From: Paraburkholderia phenazinium
GTDB lineage: Bacteria > Pseudomonadota > Gammaproteobacteria > Burkholderiales > Burkholderiaceae
Reading direction: 5' to 3'
Assembly: GCF_900142845.1 (NCBI RefSeq)
Contig: NZ_FSRU01000001.1
Span: forward strand, 186,001 to 250,000
DNA: 64,000 bases
This document shows positions 1 through 9,803 of the stretch, one piece after another; the stretch's first letter is position 1; each line of letters starts with the position of its first letter. The notes beneath the pieces are model-generated. The model saw only the letters and a program-made list of their open reading frames with translations, was not told the DNA's origin and ran no database searches. Position numbers and translations under genes: made by a program.

Positions 1-2
1 TC

Positions 3-1772
3 ATCCCGCCTTTGCTATTGCTGGTCGCTTCGCTCTGGACCGTCCTCGATCTGGGGCTGCATGTCATGCTGCCACCGGCTGCGTTGCGTAATTTTCAGGC
101 CATCCTCATGCTCGTGGTGGGTCCGGTGGTTTATCTGGTGATGTCGCTTCAGTCGCCAACCGCCAGGCACTATGCACTGATGCTTGCCGGGCACACGCCG
201 CAGTGGGCCATCTGGACGCCGCCCGGCGTCGCCATCCAGATACTGTCCGCGCCGTTCGAACTGCACGCCCTGAGCCTGTACGGCATCTTGCTGGTGGAGG
301 CCGGCATGGTTGCGCTACTCAGCGTGTTGTTCCTGCGCTTTCAGTTGCGCGCGGGCATTGTGACGCACGGCCTGCGCGAGAGCGGCCGGTCCGCGCGGCA
401 TACCCGCAAGTCGCGCGAAGACGAACAGACACGCGAGCGCACTCGCAACGCTGGCAGGGTGTGGCTATCGCCCGTCAAACGACGCGAACTGATTTTGCTT
501 TTGCGCGATCGCCGCCATCTGATCCAATGCCTGGGCCTGCCGCTCATGATGGTGTTCGGCCAGTTCCTGCTCAACGACCATCTGGGCGCGACGGTCATGC
601 AGAATCCCGCGTTCACGGCGAGCGTCGCATTCTTTATCGGCGCGTACACCTTCATGCAGACCGTGATGCCGGCGTTGATCACGGAAGGCGAACGGCTCTG
701 GCTGCTTTATACATTCCCCCGCTCGCTCGCCGGCGTATTGCTGGAAAAAGCGCAGTTCTACTGCGGGATCGCACTCATTTATCCGCTGCTGTTGTTCGCC
801 GGTTGCATGACGCTGTCCCATCTTGCGCCCTGGCATTTTGCAGTAGGCGCCCTGCTGGTCTTGCTCGGTTTGCCCATCTACGCCGTGATCGCGCTATCGC
901 TAGGCGTATTGTCCGGGATGCCCGCTGAAACAGGCAGGCGCCAGCTAGGAATCCGCTATGCCTATCTTTTCATGGCACTGGCAGGGTTCTATATTTACGC
1001 GCTGGCGTCCCACGTCTGGTGGCAGCAGATCACCACACCCATCCTGTGCGGCGCGCTCGCTTTTGCGCTTTGGCAAAAGGCGAGCGACAGGCTGCCCTAT
1101 CTGCTCGATCCCACGGCTACTCCGCCGTCGCAGGTCTCGCTGGCCGACGGTCTGATCGCGGCGATGCTGTTCTTCGTGCTGCAGTTCATTGCCGGCTACG
1201 TGTTGAAGCAAACAGTGCATGTCGATGCGTTCACGCGCGTGCTGCTTGGCTATGTGTGTGCCGGGGCCGTGACCTATCTGTTGATGCGCACTGCGTTCTG
1301 GAGCCTGAAAACCCGTGGCATACCACACGTTCTTGGCCCTCAACCGATCCGCGCCGTCGCATACGGCGCTGCAATCGGCGTGCTCTGCGGCGGCGTGGGC
1401 CTGCTCTACCTGTGGCTGACCAGGCGCTATGGGTTTGCACCCGCTATCCCACCGACATTGCTATCACCGTCCGCTCGCCTCGCCCTCTGCGCCTTGACCG
1501 TATGCGCAGCGCCGGTGTTCGAGGAATTCGTGTTCCGCGGCCTCATCTTCGGCGGCATGCGCCGCTCGCTCAATGTCTTGCTGTCGGCCTTGGGGAGCGC
1601 AGCCTTATTTGCCATCGTTCACCCGCCTTTCTCTATGCTGCCGGTGTTCGCGCTGGGTCTCGGAACGGCATGGGTGTACGGGCGCAAGAAAATGCTGCTC
1701 GCGTCGATGGCGACTCACGCTGTCTACAACGCTATCGTGGTCGGGTTCCAGCTTGCCACGCTCTACACCTGA
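3..1772 (+). CDS. ABC-2-type permease / CPBP intramembrane protease fusion, 5'-truncated
   Basis: The frame is open to the left edge, so the true start lies outside; about 589 residues are visible. The first ~450 residues are a series of hydrophobic segments with a polar, Arg-rich loop and a stretch (RRELILLLRDRRHLIQ) resembling ABC-2/NatB-type permeases. The last ~130 residues are a CPBP (Abi/Rce1-like) intramembrane metalloprotease domain: EEFVFRG, then FAIVHPP, then HAVYNA near the C-terminus give the glutamate and histidine metal and catalytic positions. CPBP proteins act in the membrane, for example in prenyl-protein processing or bacteriocin immunity, and fusions to NatB-like permeases are known. 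An ATPase partner would be expected upstream, outside the window. The stop overlaps the convergent MFS gene by 10 bases. The substrate is unknown. Confidence 0.8.
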   Translation: MPPLLLLVASLWTVLDLGLHVMLPPAALRNFQAILMLVVGPVVYLVMSLQSPTARHYALMLAGHTPQWAIWTPPGVAIQILSAPFELHALSLYGILLVEAGMVALLSVLFLRFQLRAGIVTHGLRESGRSARHTRKSREDEQTRERTRNAGRVWLSPVKRRELILLLRDRRHLIQCLGLPLMMVFGQFLLNDHLGATVMQNPAFTASVAFFIGAYTFMQTVMPALITEGERLWLLYTFPRSLAGVLLEKAQFYCGIALIYPLLLFAGCMTLSHLAPWHFAVGALLVLLGLPIYAVIALSLGVLSGMPAETGRRQLGIRYAYLFMALAGFYIYALASHVWWQQITTPILCGALAFALWQKASDRLPYLLDPTATPPSQVSLADGLIAAMLFFVLQFIAGYVLKQTVHVDAFTRVLLGYVCAGAVTYLLMRTAFWSLKTRGIPHVLGPQPIRAVAYGAAIGVLCGGVGLLYLWLTRRYGFAPAIPPTLLSPSARLALCALTVCAAPVFEEFVFRGLIFGGMRRSLNVLLSALGSAALFAIVHPPFSMLPVFALGLGTAWVYGRKKMLLASMATHAVYNAIVVGFQLATLYT

Positions 1773-3085
1773 TCGGCCGACACGCCCCCTACCCCCTCAC
1801 TCACTCGCAAGGTGACCGGTCCACGAATCAACACCAGATACGCCAGCGCCGCGAACAACGACATCCCCGCGCCCAGGTATAACGCCGGCACAAAGGACCC
1901 CGTCTTTTGCACGATCAGTCCGGTCACGATCGGCGCGAGCGAGCCGCCCATATAGCCACCGAAGTTCTGCAGCGCACCGAGCGAACCGGTACACCGCTGC
2001 GGACTGAACACGCTGATCATGGCCCAGGCGATCGTGGTCGCCGCCGTGCCGCAGAACAACGCGCCGGACAGACACGCCACAGCAACGTTGTTGTCGGGTA
2101 CGAGCGCGGCCACCACGACGAACAGCGTCTGCGCGACCAGAAATACACACGCGGGCACCTTGCGGCTATGGGTCAGGCTCATGCCTTTGCGCGCGAGCCA
2201 GTCGGTCAGATAGCCCGCCACGAGCGCGCCTAAGACCGCGAACGTATAGGGAATGGCCGCCGTCCATCCGACCTGCGCGAGGCTCATATGCCGGGCCATG
2301 TGCAGATAGCCCGGTAACCAGGTATTGAACAGCCAGTTCACGTAGATCACGCCGAAATACCCAATGACCAAACCCCAGGTCGTACTCGATCTGAACAGAC
2401 TGCGCCATTGCGCGAGACTCAGCCCGCGCTTCTCTCCGCTTGAAGTGGCTTCTCCGAGTCCGAGGTAACGGCGCTCATCATCCGTGAGCGCCAGTTGCGA
2501 CGGATTGCGATACACGGCGAACCAGACCGCCGCCATCACAAGACCGAGAATGCCCATGGTCATGAACATCCAGCGCCAGCCGAAGTTCAGCATCATGGCC
2601 GTGAGCAGCGGCGCAGCGAGTCCCGTGCCGAGATACGAAGCACACATGAAAATGCCCGTCGCGGAACCGCGGTCGCGCACGGCGAACCAGTCCTTGACGA
2701 CGCGTGCCGCCGCCGGAAACTGCGGCGCCTCGCCAATGCCGAGCAGTGCGCGTGCTGCGGCAAACTGCGCGGTGTTCGTCACGAGACCGCATAACAACTG
2801 CGCGCTCGACCAGACCGCGAGTCCGCAACCGAGCAGCCAGCGCGGACCGTAACGGTCGATCAACGCACCAATCGGCAACTGGGAAAACGCGTAGGCCCAC
2901 AGAAAGGCCGAAAGCAGCATCCCCATTTCGGCAATCGACAATCCCAGATCATGGCGAATCAATGGATTGGCTACGGCCAACGCGGCGCGGTCGATGGTAC
3001 TGATGGCAATGCTGACAACCAGCATGGCCAACGTGCTGCGCTGGATGATTTTTAGTCTCGGGGATGCGGCAACCGTACTCGTCAT
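1763..3085 (-). CDS. MFS transporter, anion:cation symporter (ACS) type
   Basis: This 440-residue inner-membrane protein has about 12 hydrophobic segments. The loop between segments 2 and 3 carries the MFS signature (PIGALIDRYGPR), and the N-terminus has IDRAALAVANP, as in the glucarate/galactonate/phthalate (ACS) branch, which imports organic anions with protons. A GGAG ribosome site lies five bases before the ATG, which supports this start. The gene stands alone, with an SDR gene divergent across about 160 bases. No catabolic genes adjoin it, so the substrate cannot be read from context. It overlaps the preceding convergent gene at its 3' end. Confidence 0.85.
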   Translation of the reverse strand: MTSTVAASPRLKIIQRSTLAMLVVSIAISTIDRAALAVANPLIRHDLGLSIAEMGMLLSAFLWAYAFSQLPIGALIDRYGPRWLLGCGLAVWSSAQLLCGLVTNTAQFAAARALLGIGEAPQFPAAARVVKDWFAVRDRGSATGIFMCASYLGTGLAAPLLTAMMLNFGWRWMFMTMGILGLVMAAVWFAVYRNPSQLALTDDERRYLGLGEATSSGEKRGLSLAQWRSLFRSSTTWGLVIGYFGVIYVNWLFNTWLPGYLHMARHMSLAQVGWTAAIPYTFAVLGALVAGYLTDWLARKGMSLTHSRKVPACVFLVAQTLFVVVAALVPDNNVAVACLSGALFCGTAATTIAWAMISVFSPQRCTGSLGALQNFGGYMGGSLAPIVTGLIVQKTGSFVPALYLGAGMSLFAALAYLVLIRGPVTLRVSEGVGGVSADQV

Positions 3086-3244
3086 GCTGTCTCCTGTCTG
3101 GCGTGCTTTATAGGTCTACGTCACACCCCGTCCTTCAGCCGGCAGGGTGTTAACTCCCATAACGGTATACGCTCCCGGCTTTTACTGCTCCCAAGTCCGC
3201 AAGAGAATGGGTTGGTCTGTTCCTAAACCCATGAGGCAATCAGT

Positions 3245-4141
3245 ATGCGTATATTCGTAACGGGAGCCACCGGCTTTGTCGGTGAAGCGGTCGTCCGCGA
3301 GCTTCTCGCAGCGGGACACTCCGTGCTTGGATTGGCACGCAGCGACGCCGGCGCCGACGCTTTGGCGCGAATCGGCGCCACGGTCCACCGGGGCGAGCTG
3401 TTGGACACCGAGAGCCTCGCTGCCGGCGCCAAGGCATGCGACGGCGTGATCCACACGGCCTTCATCCACGATTTCTCGAAGTTCAAGGAGAACTGCGAGG
3501 TGGACCGGCGCGCCATCGAAGCGCTCGGCGCCGCACTCGCGGGCTCCGACCGGCCGCTGGTCGTCACGTCCGGGACCGGGCTTCTGTCGTCCAACCGTAT
3601 CGTGACCGAAGAAGACGTGCCCGCTTCCGGTCCAAACTCGATTCCGCGTGTGGCGTCGGAAGAAGCCGCGGCTGCGGAGGCGGCGCGCGGCGTGAACGTG
3701 TCGCTGGTACGCCTGCCGCCGTCAGTCCACGGCGACGGCGATCACGGTTTCGTCCCGCTCTTGATCGGGCTGGCGCGTGAAAAGGGCGTGTCGGCGTATG
3801 TTGGCGAGGGACTCAACCGGTGGCCTGCGGTGCATCGCTTCGATGCGGCGCGTGTCTACCGTCTTGCGGTCGAGAAGGGTGTCGCAGGCGCGCGGTATCA
3901 CGGCCTCGCTGAAGAGGGTGTGCCGTTCCGGGACATCGCGGGCGTGATCGGCCGGCGTCTCAATCTGCCGGTTGTCAGCAAGGACCCTGAGGAAGCGGCT
4001 GACCACTTTGGCTGGTTTACGCATTTCGCCCAGATCGACAACCTGGCCTCGAGCCAACGCACGCGGGAACTGCTGGGTTGGGAGCCGACGCAACCCGGCT
4101 TGATTGCCGATCTCGACCGGCCGCGCTATTTCGAAGGCTGA
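3245..4141 (+). CDS. NAD(P)-dependent epimerase/dehydratase (extended SDR family)
   Basis: This 298-residue cytosolic protein begins with the Rossmann dinucleotide motif VTGATGFVG at residues 5-13, followed by the LGLARS end of the second strand. The body ([27 protein letters not shown]) matches the atypical SDR group near nucleoside-diphosphate-sugar epimerases. The usual YxxxK pair is not obvious: the TSGTG segment is followed by an acidic loop ([11 protein letters not shown]), so the reaction is uncertain. A GAGG ribosome site lies just upstream of the ATG. It is a single gene, divergent from the MFS gene and convergent with the two-component system, with a strong hairpin just after its stop. 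Confidence 0.8.
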   Translation: MRIFVTGATGFVGEAVVRELLAAGHSVLGLARSDAGADALARIGATVHRGELLDTESLAAGAKACDGVIHTAFIHDFSKFKENCEVDRRAIEALGAALAGSDRPLVVTSGTGLLSSNRIVTEEDVPASGPNSIPRVASEEAAAAEAARGVNVSLVRLPPSVHGDGDHGFVPLLIGLAREKGVSAYVGEGLNRWPAVHRFDAARVYRLAVEKGVAGARYHGLAEEGVPFRDIAGVIGRRLNLPVVSKDPEEAADHFGWFTHFAQIDNLASSQRTRELLGWEPTQPGLIADLDRPRYFEG

Positions 4142-4150
4142 TTGGGGCAC

Positions 4151-4180
4151 GTCCCTGCGGCACGCTTGTGCCGCAGGGAC
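4151..4180. terminator. Perfect 13-bp hairpin between convergent genes
   Basis: A perfect inverted repeat, GTCCCTGCGGCAC at 4151-4163 and its complement at 4168-4180, flanks a GCTT loop. It begins nine bases after the SDR stop and lies between convergent genes, so it probably ends transcription in both directions. No U-tract follows on either strand. Confidence 0.6.
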
Positions 4181-4253
4181 GGTGTCGCGCGGCGCAACTA
4201 GCAGGCTTCTTCCTGGGCATACGGCTTCGTCAGACCCGTCAAACTCGACAGCC

Positions 4254-5618
4254 TCATCGCCGCACAACCGGAAAGACCACCGAAACGGTCAGGCCCGCTC
4301 CGCCAGGCCCATCTGCCAATGAGACTTCGGCCAGATGCGCACGCGCGATTTCCCGCACGATCGACAGTCCAAGCCCACTGCCCTCTTCGCCGGACGCGCG
4401 AAAGAACGGCTCGAACACGCGATCGCGAAGTTCGGCGCTAATGCCTGTCCCTTCGTCCGTGATAGTCAGCACCACCCGCTCGCCCGTCGACGAGAGCCTG
4501 AGCGCAACGTGTCCGCCAGCGGGTGTATAACGAATCGCATTGTCGAGCAGATTGAACAGCAGCACGGAAAGTAGCGGCTCGTTGCCCATCACCTCCGCAG
4601 GCTCGTCGAGATGCGCGGACAGTTCGACACGGCGACGCTGCGCGAGCAGCGCAAGCTGTTCGATCGTCCCCGTCGCCACTGCGCGCAGATCCACCGGCGC
4701 GCCTTCGAAGTCCGCGTAGTCCGCTGCTTCCGCCTGAGCCAACAGCAGCAACTGGTTGGTGAGCGCAACCAGCGACAGGTTGCTGCGATGCATGGCCAGT
4801 AAGGTCTCTTTGACTTGTGCGAGATCGTCCTGACGGCGCGCGTACTGCAATTGCGTGCCGAGCAACGTCAGCGGCGTGCGCAACTGATGAGCCGCATCCG
4901 CAATGAAGCGCCGCTGCATGGCCGTCTTACGCTCGATGATATCGAGGCACTGATTGAACGCGGTGACGATAGGACGCAACTCGTTGCGCAATGGGTCAGC
5001 CCGCACCCGTAGTGACGCGTTCGGCGCGCGCCCAAGCATCTCTTTCGCGAGCCTCATCAACGGCTGCAGTTCGAAGGTGAGCCCGACGCACACCAGCACC
5101 ACCGCAATCGTCACAATGCCCGCGAAATGCAGCATCTGCGGTCGCCACAACTCGGTGGCGGTGGCATCGCGTTGCTGCAAGGTCCGTCCAACCGACACCA
5201 CAACCTGTTTCACCGCCCCCGAGTCGTACATGGGGCGAATCAGCGACACCGCGCGAATCGGGTGTCCGCTCACGGTCGCGTCATACCAGAGCGGCCCTTC
5301 GCCCGGCACGCGCAGCGGGAAATCAGAGGTCCCCGCAATCGTCGCGCCGCCCACTTCGCGAATGCTGAAAAAGACTTCGTCGCCGTACGGCGAACTCAGA
5401 ATTTCGATCGCGCTGGGAGAGATCTCCGCGTGCAGATAGCCGCCCTCCCATTGAATATCGCCCGCCATCACGCGCGCCGAAGACAATAATGCTTCGTCCT
5501 GCAACAGACTCGCCGTCCGCTGCGCGTTGTCGTGTGCAATCAGTCCCGCCGCGAACACATACACGGTCATGGGCAGCAGCAGCCACAGCAGCAGCCGTAG
5601 GCGCAGGCTATTCGTCAT
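4254..5618 (-). CDS. Sensor histidine kinase, TctE/QseC-like
   Basis: This 454-residue membrane kinase partners the regulator just upstream, with its start overlapping that gene's stop by 11 bases (translational coupling). I chose the ATG at 5618 because the hydrophobic segment LRLRLLLWLLLPMTVYVFAA follows directly; the longer frame adds 41 unlikely residues. Order: TM1, a periplasmic 2CSK_N-like sensor, TM2, HAMP-like linker, HisKA with phospho-accepting His244 in AHQLRTPLTLL, then HATPase_c with the N box (NLLDNAIRYTP), G1 (DEGTGI) and G2 (GSGLGLSIV). TctE-type kinases often sense carboxylates and control an adjacent transporter. The MHS symporter gene directly upstream of the regulator fits that, although the signal is an inference. 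Confidence 0.92.
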   Translation of the reverse strand: MTNSLRLRLLLWLLLPMTVYVFAAGLIAHDNAQRTASLLQDEALLSSARVMAGDIQWEGGYLHAEISPSAIEILSSPYGDEVFFSIREVGGATIAGTSDFPLRVPGEGPLWYDATVSGHPIRAVSLIRPMYDSGAVKQVVVSVGRTLQQRDATATELWRPQMLHFAGIVTIAVVLVCVGLTFELQPLMRLAKEMLGRAPNASLRVRADPLRNELRPIVTAFNQCLDIIERKTAMQRRFIADAAHQLRTPLTLLGTQLQYARRQDDLAQVKETLLAMHRSNLSLVALTNQLLLLAQAEAADYADFEGAPVDLRAVATGTIEQLALLAQRRRVELSAHLDEPAEVMGNEPLLSVLLFNLLDNAIRYTPAGGHVALRLSSTGERVVLTITDEGTGISAELRDRVFEPFFRASGEEGSGLGLSIVREIARAHLAEVSLADGPGGAGLTVSVVFPVVRR

Positions 5619-6285
5619 CGGCGCCGTCTTCAAGCAGGTAGCCGAGGCCGCGCAGCGTGATGATGGTGGCAGTGCTCTTTTCGAGCTTCTTGCGCAGACG
5701 CGACACATAGATTTCAATCGCGTCTTCGCTGGTCGGCGCATCCGCGTTGCTCAGCGAATCCGCCAGCATGGTCTTCGCGACGGTCTTCTTGGCGCGCAGG
5801 ATCAGTGCTTCGAGCACTGCGTGTTCGCGCGGCGTCAAGGTCAACGGCTCGCCTTCCACCGCGAACTGGCAACGGTCCATGTCATACGTGAGATTGCCGC
5901 ATTTGAGCCGGTTCGAGCGCGACGGCGACTGCCGCCGCGCCAGCACCTTCACACGCGCGACCAGCTCGCGCGCGTCGAACGGCTTCACGATGTAGTCGTC
6001 CGCGCCCGCGCCGAGGCACACCACCTTTTCGTCGACGGCGCCGGTTGCCGTCAGGATCAACACCGGCGTCGCGTCGCCGCGCTCGCGCATGCGGCGCAAG
6101 ACGCTCTTGCCCGACAGATGCGGCAGATTCAGATCGAGCAGCACGACGTCGTAGGGTACGGTGCGCACTGCAGCGTCGGCCGCTTCGCCGTCGCTGACGC
6201 GATCGAGCATGAAGCCGTCGTCGCGCAGCATTTTCGCGAGCCAATGTGCAAGCTGATCATTATCTTCGACGAGCAGTAGCCTCAT
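5608..6285 (-). CDS. OmpR-family response regulator, TctD-like
   Basis: This 225-residue regulator has a receiver domain (acidic pair in VEDND, phospho-acceptor Asp51 in VVLLDLNLP, switch Thr in LILTATG, Lys in IVKPFDA) and a C-terminal winged helix (LTPREHAVLEALILR, then VYVSRLRKKL-like IYVSRLRKKL). The ATG at 6285 begins MRLLLVEDN, the canonical receiver start; the longer frame adds 37 unrelated residues. It lies between the MHS transporter (20 bases upstream) and the kinase (11-base overlap), so the three genes probably form one transcript in the order transporter, regulator, kinase. Phosphorylated regulator probably controls this operon or targets outside the window. Confidence 0.93.
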   Translation of the reverse strand: MRLLLVEDNDQLAHWLAKMLRDDGFMLDRVSDGEAADAAVRTVPYDVVLLDLNLPHLSGKSVLRRMRERGDATPVLILTATGAVDEKVVCLGAGADDYIVKPFDARELVARVKVLARRQSPSRSNRLKCGNLTYDMDRCQFAVEGEPLTLTPREHAVLEALILRAKKTVAKTMLADSLSNADAPTSEDAIEIYVSRLRKKLEKSTATIITLRGLGYLLEDGADDE

Positions 6286-6305
6286 CGCATCTATCCCCAA
6301 AGCGT

Positions 6306-7631
6306 TCATGCCGTCCTGTACTGCTCCCGCGACTGGGTGGAACGGTACAGGACCAGTGTCGCAACTACGCCGCACAGGGCCGCAAACGACATCCATGCGC
6401 CCGGCGAGGCCTTATCACCCGTAGTATGAATCAGCCAGGTGGAGATCGCCGGCGTAAATCCGCCCACCACCGTGGCGAGACTGTACGCCATCGAAAACCC
6501 GGTGGTGCGTACGTGTGCCGGCATCAATTCCGTCAGCGCGACCACCATCGCGCCGTTGTACCACGCATAGAGCAACGACAGCCACAGTTCGACCAGCAGC
6601 AGACGCGCGAACGACGGTTGCGCAACCATCCATTGCATCGCCGGATAAGCCGTGAGAATCGCGAGCACGGTACAGGCGATCAGCACAGGGCGGCGGCCGA
6701 TGCGATCGGACACGGCGCCGGCAATCGGCAGCCAGATGAAGTTCGACACGCCCACGCAGACCGTGACCAGCAGCGAATCCAGCGACGTCAGCTTCAGCAC
6801 GACCTTGCCGAACGTCGGCGTGTAGGCGGTGATCAGGTAGAACGAGGCGGTCGTCATGATGACGAGCCCCATGCCGGCGAGAATCAGCCGTGCATGCTTC
6901 ACCATGGATCTGGCAATCTCGGCCATACCGGGGTGATGACGGCGTGCTGCAAACTCTTCGGTCTCCTGAAGCGAACGGCGCACATAGAACAGGAACGGCA
7001 CGATCAGACAGCCGACGATGAACGGGATCCGCCAGCCCCACGCGTTCATCTCCGACGTCGGCACAAGGCGGTTCAACAGCACGCCGAGCGACGCCGCGAA
7101 CACCACTGCGACCTGCTGGCTCGCGGACTGCCACGAGCAGTAGAAGCCGCGATTGCCTTTGGTGGCGATCTCGGACAGATAGACGGACACGCCGCCCAGT
7201 TCGACCCCGGCGGAGAAGCCTTGCAGCAGCCGCCCAAACAGCACGACGGCGGGGGCGAGGAGACCGATCGACGCGTAGCTCGGTACGAACGCCACGCATG
7301 CGGTGCCGATCGCCATCAACATCAGCGACAGGATCAAGCCCTTGCGGCGGCCGTGATGGTCGATGTACGCGCCCAGCACCAGGGCACCCACCGGACGCAT
7401 CAGAAAGCCGGCGCCGAATACGGAAAGCGCCAGCATGAGCGAGGCGAATTCGTTACCGGTCGGGAAGAACGTGGCTGCAATGGCGGCCGCGTAGTAGCCG
7501 TACACGGTGAAGTCGTACATTTCGAGGAAGTTGCCGCTGACCACGCGGAACACCGAGCGGGCGCGCGATTCCCTCGAAGCGGACGGTGCGCTGACAGCCG
7601 CCGTCCCGTTTGTTGAAGTTGAAGATGTCAT
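6306..7631 (-). CDS. MFS transporter of the metabolite:H+ symporter (MHS) family
   Basis: This 441-residue inner-membrane protein has 12 predicted segments. It carries MHS-family features: [15 protein letters not shown] at the first helix, the loop [13 protein letters not shown], and [17 protein letters not shown] in helix 4-5. MHS proteins import citrate, alpha-ketoglutarate, shikimate or similar acids with protons. I chose the ATG at 7631 because a GAGGT ribosome site precedes it and the MHS N-terminus begins just after a short Ser/Thr-rich tail; the longer frame adds 23 residues. Its place upstream of a TctDE-like regulator pair suggests that this system induces it on a carboxylate. Confidence 0.88.
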   Translation of the reverse strand: MTSSTSTNGTAAVSAPSASRESRARSVFRVVSGNFLEMYDFTVYGYYAAAIAATFFPTGNEFASLMLALSVFGAGFLMRPVGALVLGAYIDHHGRRKGLILSLMLMAIGTACVAFVPSYASIGLLAPAVVLFGRLLQGFSAGVELGGVSVYLSEIATKGNRGFYCSWQSASQQVAVVFAASLGVLLNRLVPTSEMNAWGWRIPFIVGCLIVPFLFYVRRSLQETEEFAARRHHPGMAEIARSMVKHARLILAGMGLVIMTTASFYLITAYTPTFGKVVLKLTSLDSLLVTVCVGVSNFIWLPIAGAVSDRIGRRPVLIACTVLAILTAYPAMQWMVAQPSFARLLLVELWLSLLYAWYNGAMVVALTELMPAHVRTTGFSMAYSLATVVGGFTPAISTWLIHTTGDKASPGAWMSFAALCGVVATLVLYRSTQSREQYRTA

Positions 7632-7718
7632 GATGACCTCGATAGTGAAGGACGAACACGTCCTCAGCAGCCATCGAGGCCACCGGGTACGGCTTCGCAT
7701 ACGATGGAACGTGATGGA

Positions 7719-8708
7719 TCAGCCGATCGTCATCACGGATTTGCCTAATTGACGACGCGACTCGAGCGCTTCGTGCGCGGCTTCAACGTTGTCGAGCGTG
7801 TAACGGCCGCTGATCTCGATCTTCAGCGTGCCGTCCTGCAGGGCAGCGAAGATTTCATCCGCGCGACGCTGCACCGTTGCAGCATCCGCGAGATGATCGG
7901 CAAGACGCGGACGCGTGAGAAATAGCGAGCCGGCCTCGCCGAGTTCGATCGGATCGAGATCGTTCAACGATCCGGACACCGAACCGTAGTTCACCACCAG
8001 ACCGCGCGTGCGGGTAGCCCGGAAACTGTCTCGCAAGGTGGCGCGCCCAACGGCGTCGAACACCACGTCGACGCCACGGCCGTTAGTCGCTTCTCGCACG
8101 CGCTCGGCGAAACGGCCCTCGTCGTAAAGCATCACGTGATCGGCGCCGTGTCCGCGTGCAACTTCGGCCTTCGCCTCGCTGCTCGTGGTCGCGTAGACGG
8201 TCACGCCGCGCCGTTTGGCGAGCTGGACCAGCAACTGGCCGATGCCGCCCGACGCGGCATGCACGAGGCACGTGCTGCCTGCGTCAAGATGCGCGACGTC
8301 CTCAAGCAGATAGTGCGCAGTCGATCCCTGAAAAATCGCCGCTGCTGCCAGGTCAAACGGAATCGCCGCCGGAATGCGGGCGACGCGGGCGGCCGGCACG
8401 ACCGCATACTCGGCATACGCGCCCCACGAAATGCACCACGCAACCCGGTCGCCGCGCTTCAATGCGGTGACGTTCGTGCCCACTTCGACCACCTCGCCCG
8501 CGCCCTCCATCCCGAGCGTGCAGGGCAGCCGCACCGGGTACGTACGCGACGCTTTGTATTTGCCTTGTCGCGTATGGATGTCCATGAAGTTGATGCCGGC
8601 GCAACCCACGCGGACCAGCACGTCGTCGGGACCCGGCGAAGGAATGGCAATGTCAACGCGCTGCAGTACTTCCGGTCCGCCGTATTGCTCGATGCGGATG
8701 GCCTTCAT
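7719..8708 (-). CDS. qor: NADPH:quinone oxidoreductase (zinc-independent MDR family)
   Basis: This 329-residue protein is close to the E. coli Qor length. It has the MDR N-terminal GroES-like fold (VGCAGINFMDIHTRQGKY, TLGMEGAGEVVEVG) and the nucleotide-binding site VHAASGGIGQLLVQLAKRRG, with the NADPH-binding Y in NYGSVSG. No structural or catalytic zinc cysteines are present, as expected for the QOR branch. It reduces quinones or conjugated carbonyls with NADPH in the cytosol. It lies between the solute-binding-protein gene and the MHS gene on the same strand, with about 75-87 base gaps, so co-transcription is possible but not evident. Confidence 0.88.
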   Translation of the reverse strand: MKAIRIEQYGGPEVLQRVDIAIPSPGPDDVLVRVGCAGINFMDIHTRQGKYKASRTYPVRLPCTLGMEGAGEVVEVGTNVTALKRGDRVAWCISWGAYAEYAVVPAARVARIPAAIPFDLAAAAIFQGSTAHYLLEDVAHLDAGSTCLVHAASGGIGQLLVQLAKRRGVTVYATTSSEAKAEVARGHGADHVMLYDEGRFAERVREATNGRGVDVVFDAVGRATLRDSFRATRTRGLVVNYGSVSGSLNDLDPIELGEAGSLFLTRPRLADHLADAATVQRRADEIFAALQDGTLKIEISGRYTLDNVEAAHEALESRRQLGKSVMTIG

Positions 8709-8783
8709 AAGTCGTGTCCCCTAGCTTGATGGAATGCTGTTGCCTTGACCGTGTGCACGCCTGTGCTCGCGCAGCGGTCCTCG

Positions 8784-9803
8784 TCAGTGGCCCGACACCA
8801 CGTTGGCCTCATCGGCGAAGCGGTTGGTGTAGGTCCGCGCCAGATCGACGTGGCGTGGCACGATCGACGGGTCGACCGCAGCCAACACGCCCAGCACCGT
8901 CTGCGGTGCGCCGTCGGGCATCCGGCCGTCGCGCGAAAACGCGGGAATCATGTCAGCCAGTGCCTGCCGGTAAAGCGCTTCGTTATCCCCAACAAAATTC
9001 TTCGGCAACACAGCCATGATGTCGCTCGCACTGTGCGTCGAAATAAAAACAAGCGCGCGCGCAACGCCGCGCACGAGGCGCCGGGTTTGGTCCGGATGCG
9101 CCGCGACCCACTTGCGCTGCGCATAGAGACAGGAGCCGGCATACGGTCCGCCAAGCGCCGCACGTGTGCCCTCGATACTGCGCATGTCCACCAGCACCTG
9201 CGCGGCGTTCGCGGCCAGCAGGCGCGATGCGGTCGGCTCCTCGACCATGCCGGCGTCGATCGATCCTTTCATCATGGCGTCGACGAAGCCGTTGTCGGGA
9301 CCTATCGGCACGATCGTGTACGTACTCCCGGCCAAGCCCGCTTGCTGGGCGAGATAGCGGGTCAGGAAGTGCGTGGAGGCCCCGAACCCCGTCACACCGA
9401 GTTTTCGGCCGCGGGCATCCGCCATCGTCCGCATCGGCGTGTCGACCCTGGTCGACGCGAGTTCGGCCAGCCCCGCGGACTGCGCCAGAACGAGGATGGA
9501 TTCGACTTCCAGGCCTCGGCTTTGCAGATCGATCGTGTGGTCGTAGAAACCCACCGCACCTTGAACGGCACCCGCAATCAGTTCGGTCGCGGTATCGACG
9601 CCGGCGGGTTCCGAGAGGATTTCGACGTCCAGCCCTTCATCGCGGAAGTAGCCCAGCCGCGCGGCCAGTGTGACCGGCAGATAGATGATCTTCGTCACGC
9701 CACCGGTCATGAGCGTCAGCTTCTCCGCGTCGGCATGCGGCGTCCAGAACAGGATCGCGCAGGCGGCGAAGGCGGGCGCCATGAAACGGGCGAACGGTGG
9801 CAT
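8784..9803 (-). CDS. Periplasmic solute-binding protein, NMT1/SsuA-like, orphan
   Basis: The 339-residue product begins with a Sec signal (FARFMAPAFAACAILFW, cleavage likely after HADA) and continues as an NMT1/TauA/SsuA-type binding protein (YLPVTLAARLGYFRDEGLDVE, TELIAGAVQGAVGFYDH). Such proteins deliver alkanesulfonates, taurine, nitrate, pyrimidine precursors or aromatics to an ABC permease. No ATPase or permease gene adjoins it, so the ligand is unknown and the partner must be encoded elsewhere. An AGGAG ribosome site lies about ten bases before the ATG. The gene is divergent from the carotenoid-oxygenase gene across 265 bases. Confidence 0.82.
   Translation of the reverse strand: MPPFARFMAPAFAACAILFWTPHADAEKLTLMTGGVTKIIYLPVTLAARLGYFRDEGLDVEILSEPAGVDTATELIAGAVQGAVGFYDHTIDLQSRGLEVESILVLAQSAGLAELASTRVDTPMRTMADARGRKLGVTGFGASTHFLTRYLAQQAGLAGSTYTIVPIGPDNGFVDAMMKGSIDAGMVEEPTASRLLAANAAQVLVDMRSIEGTRAALGGPYAGSCLYAQRKWVAAHPDQTRRLVRGVARALVFISTHSASDIMAVLPKNFVGDNEALYRQALADMIPAFSRDGRMPDGAPQTVLGVLAAVDPSIVPRHVDLARTYTNRFADEANVVSGH

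Noticed and set aside
6246..7616. A 456-residue frame antisense to the MHS transporter
   Set aside because: Its composition is Arg/His-rich with no hydrophobic pattern, as expected for antisense of a GC-rich membrane-protein gene; the opposite strand has a clear MFS product.
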